From Absidia repens (taxonomy: Eukaryota; Mucoromycota; Mucoromycetes; Mucorales; Cunninghamellaceae), in NCBI GenBank assembly GCA_002105175.1, contig MCGE01000006.1, positions 372,001 to 436,000 of the forward strand: a stretch of DNA of 64,000 nucleotides, given 5' to 3'. The notes below the pieces were generated by a model. The model had not been told where the DNA came from and did no database searches. It saw nothing but the letters and a program-made list of their open reading frames with translations. Shown one piece after another: positions 59,303-64,000 of the stretch. Position 1 is the stretch's first letter; each line of letters starts with the position of its first letter. Both the position numbers and the translations under genes were made by a program.

Positions 59303-59652
59303 CAACATTTTTTTCTCACTATATTTAGCTCGTTGTGGACCTGGTGGCCTTGGCTTTCTGTTAGGACTAGTTTAGAAGGGTTTCAGAAAAGCAATTTCAA
59401 GATGCATGGGGAAACCCTTTCACTTTGATTCTAGGATCTTGGAATGTCTTGATTAGCTTAGTTTGCATATTTTTCTTTAATAAACATATCTTTGCTTCAA
59501 TAAAGCTTGTATTTACTTCAAAAAACGACCTGTCTTAGCTTTGAAAAATGTGTATTTGCTTCAATGATGTATGTTTAAATTTCATTAGAAGCTTGGAGAT
59601 CCTTTTAGAGATCCCTTTTTTATTTTACATCGTTCCGTCTTCTACACCATTC
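58003..59652. mobile_element. 1.65-kb long inverted repeat with a tandem array in its loop
   Basis: Left arm about 58003-58620, right arm about 59005-59652, reverse complements of each other. Paired landmarks: GAATGGTGCAGAAGAAGG (58003) with CTTCTACACCATTC (59640); AAAGCCAAGGCCACCAGGTC (58269) with GACCTGGTGGCCTTGGCTTT (59338); AATATCGTAATACGGGTTTT (58515) with AAAACCCGTATTACGATATT (59091); TGTCTGGAATCCAGAACAGT (58569) with ACTGTTCTGGATTCCAGACA (59037). The inner arms are almost perfect, the outer parts diverged. The arms also contain a family-1-like core (GGACTAGTTTAGAAGGG at 59364). No transposase frame; frames such as FQKPLPLFLRGIPHISFSLS appear once in each arm only because the arms are copies. 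Fits a non-autonomous foldback or MITE-like element; target-site duplication not established. Confidence 0.7.
58585..58992. repeat. 34-bp tandem array, 12 copies
   Basis: Unit GATGCAATATTTCCACTTTG followed by GGTAGCAGATAAAC. Twelve head-to-tail copies between the inverted arms, with one-base indels in two copies and G/A changes (GGGTAGC/GAGTAGC, ATTTCC/GTTTCC). One further copy lies inverted at 58995-59030, as the start of the right arm. Because 34 is not a multiple of three, minus-strand frames run through the array in all three phases with a 34-residue super-repeat. Confidence 0.9.
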
Positions 59653-59679
59653 GGATTATAGTCATAAAATAGGGCTCTT

Positions 59680-59765
59680 AACAATACCTAAATGAGGAGC
59701 ATTGGTATTGAGCAATACCATGTTAGCGGAATTAGCAATACCAATTGTCGTATTTGTCATCCTCT
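59680..59765 (+). repeat. Single copy of the GGTATTGA repeat
   Basis: Reads CTTAACAATACCTAAATGAG, GCATTGGTATTGAGCAATAC and CATGTTAGCGGAATTAGCAA, one unit of the array at 60.69-60.90 kb. Followed by AATTGTCGTATTTGTC, sharing the GTCGTATT motif of the foldback elements. Confidence 0.6.
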
Positions 59766-59809
59766 ATATTTACATTATAAATCAATCTCGTAATATTGAT
59801 AAAATAGAA

Positions 59810-60290
59810 GACGTTATAAAAATAAGTGATATAACAGATATGGTTTTTATTGAATAAAATGAGGAAGGGTTTTTATAATAAAATGAGGAAAAGAAGGCTG
59901 TGCTAGTTGTGGCTGTGGATATGGTCGAAGAATGGTAATTTGAGGCTATGGGAAGTTGGTTATCTGTAGATATAAGTTGTCGTATTCCTGGTTCTGCTTA
60001 GCAATATTTACATCAAAAGCATCTATGCCATCATCATTTGTATATCCGACTTATCTCTTCACTCTATTTTCTACCCCTGAATTCCCCACTTATTCTCACA
60101 CTTGTCATTCAACACATCAGATAGCACACAGCCTCAATTATCCGTAGTCTCAAATACACCGTTATCATGCTCCCATCCACAGCCACAAATATCTTCATTT
60201 TATTATAAAAAGACTTGACATTTTATCAATTAAATAAAAAAACCATATCAATTGTATCACTTATTTTACTCTTGTCTTTTTATTATCTCA
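59810..60290. repeat. Foldback element with GTCGTATT centre
   Basis: Left arm 59815-59960 (AAGTGATATAACAGATATGG, TTTTTATAATAAAATGAGGA, GTTGTGGCTGTGGAT) is the degenerate reverse complement of 60165-60270 (ATCCACAGCCACAAATATCT, TCATTTTATTATAAAAAGAC, CCATATCAATTGTATCACTT). The junction holds GTTGTCGTATTCCTGG at about 59976. The right portion is also the reverse complement of the half element at 57.31-57.64 kb. Confidence 0.65.
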
Positions 60291-60670
60291 TATCCATTTC
60301 ATAAGTGTATATGCCTAAGTAGTGGATACTCGAGGCTGTGTCTTATACCTGTATAGGAATGACAAGTGTGATAGTGTGGAAAATGATTAGTGACAGATGA
60401 CAAATACGACAAATCTATCAAATATAGCAAATGTCAGACTCAGATCAGGCACTAACTGTCATATTCATTCTCGATCTGTCAGTAAACCAATAATCATTCA
60501 ATCATCTAATCACAGTCCAATGATTTATTCCCTCATCTCTATCTTATCCAATAATACTTTAGTAGTAGAAATTTATTATTCCAATAACCGCTTCCCCAAT
60601 TTTATTATAAAGCCTTCCATCATTTTACTAAAATAAAAATATAACTTTGTCTCACTTACTTTGACTTTGA
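60280..60670. repeat. Second, more degenerate foldback element
   Basis: Left part has CTCGAGGCTGTGTCTTATAC and GGAATGACAAGTGTGATAGT, matching the foldback family; the centre is GACAAATACGAC (60400). The right part has CCCCAATTTTATTATAAAGC and ATATAACTTTGTCTCACTTA, in reverse orientation to the left part's family counterpart. Confidence 0.5.
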
Positions 60671-60689
60671 CTTCTACTACACAAACATT

Positions 60690-60905
60690 ACACCAATACC
60701 TTAACGGGACAATACTAATATCAAGCATTGGTATTGATCAATACCTGTTAGCGGGATTAGCAATATCAAAACCTTAGCGGGACAATACCACTACTAGGTA
60801 CTGGTATTGATCAAAACGTTTTAGCGGGATTAGCAATACCAATACCTTAACGGGACAATGCCAATATTAAGTATTGGTTTTGATCAATACCTGTTACCGA
60901 GGCTA
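60690..60905 (+). repeat. Tandem array, unit about 67 bp, with GGTATTGATCAATACC palindrome
   Basis: Three copies of CCTTAACGGGACAATACTAA, TATCAAGCATTGGTATTGAT, CAATACCTGTTAGCGGGATT, AGCAATATCAA with substitutions. Each unit has a near-perfect palindrome GGTATTGATCAATACC and the paired phrases AACGGGAC and TTAGCGGGA. No coding frame. Confidence 0.75.
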
Positions 60906-61046
60906 ATATATCACAAAAGGTCATGCAAAAAATCAAAACAAAAAGAAAATACCCATTTCATTTTGGTGGAAACTAATTACAAAACCATGAGATTTTTTAT
61001 TTTTCAGCATTAAATAAAGACGTTGTTTTATAAATGATAATGTCTA

Positions 61047-62165
61047 ATTTATTAATATATTAAAAAGAGAATGGTGTCTACTTATCTAAGATAACGATCT
61101 AAGATAAACATCTAAGATAAACATCTATGACTTTGAAATTTCCATCCATTTCCTCCACTCACATCACGTAAATCCTCTCTGACTTTGTATTTTCCATCCA
61201 TTTCCTCCACTCATATCACCGTGTCCATGTCGCTGTTACAATGCTGGGGTTATTTCTAGATAAACTCTTAAGTAGCATTTTACACAACGAGCTGCAGTTT
61301 TTTTTTTTTCTACGCATAAACCCACACCCCCACACACTCTGTTTTTCCACGCACATATGCCATGCCCATTCAGCGAGACAATGAAAGGCATAAAAGAGAA
61401 TAATAGTAAATAGACAAGACATGTTTAATTCTGATATAGATGCAATATAAACGCTAAGTTGAGCTAATGACACTATTCTAAAATGAATGCTAATTTGAGG
61501 ACGGTCAAAGATCACGAATCCAAAATGGAAGGGTTTCCCCATGATGTTTGTATTGCACTTTTCAAAAGGCCCCTGATTCAAGTTCTAACCACTAATCCAA
61601 GATCACTAAATCCACAGTTGAAGTTGATGTTAAAAAAAAAAAAAAAAGAAAGAAGGAGGAAGAAAAAAAATGGCCAACAGAAAATTTGAATCCATGGAGG
61701 CGGAGTGCGAATGGCTCAGTCACCCTATTTTTCGATCTTCCATTTTTCACCACACACAAAAAAAAGTATCTATTGACGACGCGCTGAGCACGACGGTTGG
61801 GCCCCAAGGGGCCGCCACCAAAGTGCGAAATGGCGGAGGCTCTAATCCCTTCACTATTTTTTTTTTCAGCACACATAAAAAACCCATTGACGACGCGCTG
61901 AGCACGACGGTTGGGCCCAAGGGGCTGCCCACCATAGTGCGAAATGGCGGAGGCTAATGGCGGAGGCTCTAATCCCTTCACTATTTTTTTTCTTTTCAGC
62001 ACACAAATAAGAACCCATTGACGACGCGCTGAGCACGACGGTTGGGCCCCAAGGGGCCGCCCACCATAGTGCGAAATGGCGGAGGCTTTAATCCTAAAAA
62101 CTGTAACACCCAGTAAATCGAAAGATTTCCAAAAGCTCCAGCGGAGCGCCAGAGCGTTTATTAAT
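61047..62165. repeat. 1.1-kb repeat, copy 2, with three GC-rich modules
   Basis: Same order as copy 1: TTAATATATTAAAAAGAGAA, ATCTAAGATAAACATCTAAG, the CGAGCTGCAG/poly-T/ACGCATAAACCC block, the minus-strand family-1 core at about 61520, and three modules at about 61769-61855, 61876-61985 and 62011-62095 (GCGCTGAGCACGACGGTTGG, AAATGGCGGAGGC). It ends GCTCCAGCGGAGCGCCAGAG. From about 61380 to 61590 it looks base-for-base the same as copy 1, so one arose from the other, or both from one source, recently. Confidence 0.7.
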
Positions 62166-62765
62166 ATATTAAAAAGAAAGAGGTGTCTACTTATCTAAGA
62201 TAACGATCTAAGATAAACATCTAAGATAAACATCTATGACTTTGAAATTTCCATCATTTCCTCCAATCATATCAAGTAAAACCTTTCTGACTTGATATTT
62301 TCCATCCATTTCCTCCACTCATATCACTGTATCCATGTTATTTCTAGATAAACCATAAGTAGCATTTTACACGACGAGCTGCGGTTTTTTTTTCTACGCA
62401 TAAACCCCACCCCCCCCCCACACACACTCTGTTTTTCCACGCACATACTGTATATAGACGCACTTTTTTTTTTCTATGAATATGTAATACACATTCAATG
62501 AAGCTCATAATGTAAAAATTACATCAGAGATACTAAATATAATAAAAAGAAAATATTTATTCGGTCGTAGTTACAAACGATGACAAACTATTACTAAACT
62601 AATGAGTGCAAATCCACTGTCGTTCCCAAATCCTACATCCAAAATGAAAGGGGTTTCACATGATGTTTGTTTTGCGTTTTTTAAAACGCCCCTAATTCAA
62701 GTTCTAACACTAATCCTAGATCACCAGTTCCCCAATGAGCCTTGCCATCATATCATTCAGACTAT
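62158..62765. repeat. Third, partial copy of the 1.1-kb repeat
   Basis: Begins directly at the end of copy 2 with the same TTAATATATTAAAAAGAAAG start, runs through the ATCTAAGATAAACATC block, a C-run (CCCACCCCCCCCCCACAC) and a family-1 core (AAATGAAAGGGGTTTCACAT), and stops near 62760 without modules. More diverged than copies 1 and 2. It abuts the 3' end of the hAT relic. Confidence 0.6.
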
Positions 62766-62823
62766 CATGAAGGAAAAAAATAAAAAAGAAAGAAAAAGAG
62801 AGGGAATTTTTTTCTTTTTTTAC

Positions 62824-64000
62824 CTGGCACCGCAACGTAGTCCCGGGCCATCTTTGATAAAACTGGGAAAAGATCTTGGTTTGCCTTCCACCACCCCAAG
62901 ACATCACGGGAGACTGCGTTTAGTTCCATTGAGCGACGGTGATAAATATCAACTTCATTGACTCGTTCTTCGACTCCGTGCTGCAATTCGACTGCCGTAA
63001 GCGTGCTGTAACACTCGTGGTATCGCTTCTCCATTAACCACAGACGTTTCGTGATCGTCGTTCTGCGGTTGTCCATACTGTTGTGGAAATTTTTGGTAAT
63101 GGTCATCTAATTGCTGTCGACATAATTGGATAAATTCCAATTCCCAGTTATTTCGATCTGTATAATCAATGCTGAGCCCAGGATCAAGTGCTGTCAAAAA
63201 AAAATTAAAAATCTGTTTTTTGACCACTCTTTTTTCTTATTACTTACAAAAAGCTACCATAGAAAAAGGCGAATCGTCTGTCTTGACATAGTATTGCTGT
63301 AACTTTGAAAAACATACTTCAGCGGCCCTTTTGAGAGGTGAGTTGTCATTGCTTTGGTTGTCAATAAACTGGTCCAATGCATCCATAAGAAAATTGTATG
63401 CAGGAATAACGATGTTGATGTTTGTATAATCTTGCCCAGATATAAATTTTGTTGCTTCTTCGAAATCCTAAATAAACCCGGTTAGTGCCCTATCAATTAT
63501 GAACAGTGATATATAACGCTACCTCTAATAAAATTCGCATTTTGCCCAAGTATGTCCATTCTTCTTCAGATAACAAGTACGGTTGGAGGTCAACGCCGGT
63601 TGAAGTGATCATTGTAAGAGGCGTCCGTAATTCGATTGCTGTATTTATCATATGGTATGTGGAATTCCAGCGAGTTACAACATCCAATATTGGTTTGATT
63701 TTTTTGACACCATTGCACTCATCGCGCAATCTGAGGAAGTGGCTCATTTTTTTATTTGACAGTCTTATTGATTTAATGCATTTTCGAAGCTGTAATAAAA
63801 CAAAAGATTTAGCGCTGAGTATATTAAAATAATTATGGAAACTTCACTTACATTTTTCAGACATGTTGGGATGTTTTCATTTTCTATGCCGTCCGCTGTC
63901 GGTGCGCAACACAACGTGGAGAGAGCTGATTGAATGGCTAGGTTCATGATATGGGTCAAGCATCACACATGGTGTTTTTTATGATTGAAGTCAATACCTT
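62824..64000 (-). pseudogene. hAT-family transposase relic (5' part outside window)
   Basis: Minus-strand hAT (Ac/hobo) transposase pieces with introns: about 63852-64000, 63523-63789, 63248-63467 and 62824-63190. Recognised blocks: CLTHIMNLAIQSAL (RNase H-like core), DVVTRWNSTYHMINTAIEL with the hAT RWNSTY motif, EEATKFISGQDYTNINIVIP, RAAEVCFSKLQQYYVKTDDS, SLDPGLSIDYTDRNNWELEF and the C-terminal dimerisation segment DVLGWWKANQDLFPVLSKMA then RDYVAVPG. Damage: an in-frame TGA at 63963-63965 just before CLTHIMN (an Arg CGA in the expected place), a change of frame between about 63110 and 62960, and loss of everything after VAVPG, where a repeat copy begins. Not functional as it stands. Confidence 0.85.

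Noticed and set aside
58238..59375. Matching ORFs in 58238-58447 (-) and 59178-59375 (+) as a gene family
   Set aside because: They are mirror copies in the arms of the inverted repeat and read low-complexity Ser/Phe tracts.

Overview
The window is nuclear DNA of a filamentous fungus, most likely an early-diverging one (Mucoromycota, Mucorales-like). The signs are short introns (mostly 55-110 bp) with GTAAGT-type donors in nearly every gene, AT-rich intergenic DNA full of A/T homopolymers, intron-bearing housekeeping genes of fungal type, and two GPI/secreted surface proteins. The taxon is inferred from gene style, not from a marker. Exon borders were joined by hand from splice signals and reading-frame phase; each recognised gene model except eL24 and the seipin-like locus closes in frame.

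Layout. 0-16 kb: 3' end of an ABCC transporter (+), a Kelch-propeller type I membrane protein (+) with a 9-nt microexon, an unrecognised two-exon gene (+), a CCDC130/Saf4 splicing factor (-) and a Ser-rich GPI-type wall protein (-). 16.8-30 kb: a Sec2/Rabin8-type Rab GEF (+), a Sqs1-type R3H/G-patch protein (+), a small basic protein (-), the PAT-complex subunit Asterix (-; four small exons, easily missed), a Pho89-type Na+/phosphate symporter (-) and a sugar-porter MFS protein (-). 30.9-44 kb: a NUDT19-like Nudix hydrolase (+), a secreted orphan (-), a frameshifted seipin-like locus (-), glycine cleavage H protein (-) divergent from cytochrome c (+), and an R3HCC1L-like protein (+). 46-56.6 kb: an intron-containing tRNA-Arg(CCU), a ROG1-type DUF676 lipase (-) with a GC-AG intron, a TM9/EMP70 nonaspanin (-) divergent from ribosomal protein eL24 (+), and PRMT5/Skb1 (+).

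Repeats. About 56.7-64 kb, and islands at 1.3-4, 7.9-9.6, 40.9-42, 44.9-45.7 and 46.2-48.6 kb, are accessory DNA. They hold a dispersed repeat of about 0.7 kb whose one end carries CACGTG; two nearly identical 1.1-kb repeats each with three GC-rich modules; a 1.65-kb inverted repeat whose loop is a 12-copy 34-bp tandem array; several foldback elements sharing a GTCGTATT motif; a tandem array built on GGTATTGATCAATACC; and a decayed hAT transposase (-) running off the right edge.

The protein genes do not form a pathway cluster. Two themes recur: RNA processing (CCDC130/Saf4, Sqs1, R3HCC1L-like, PRMT5) and membrane/lipid homeostasis (Asterix, seipin-like, ROG1 lipase, TM9). The least explained material is the structured repeat DNA between 46 and 62 kb.
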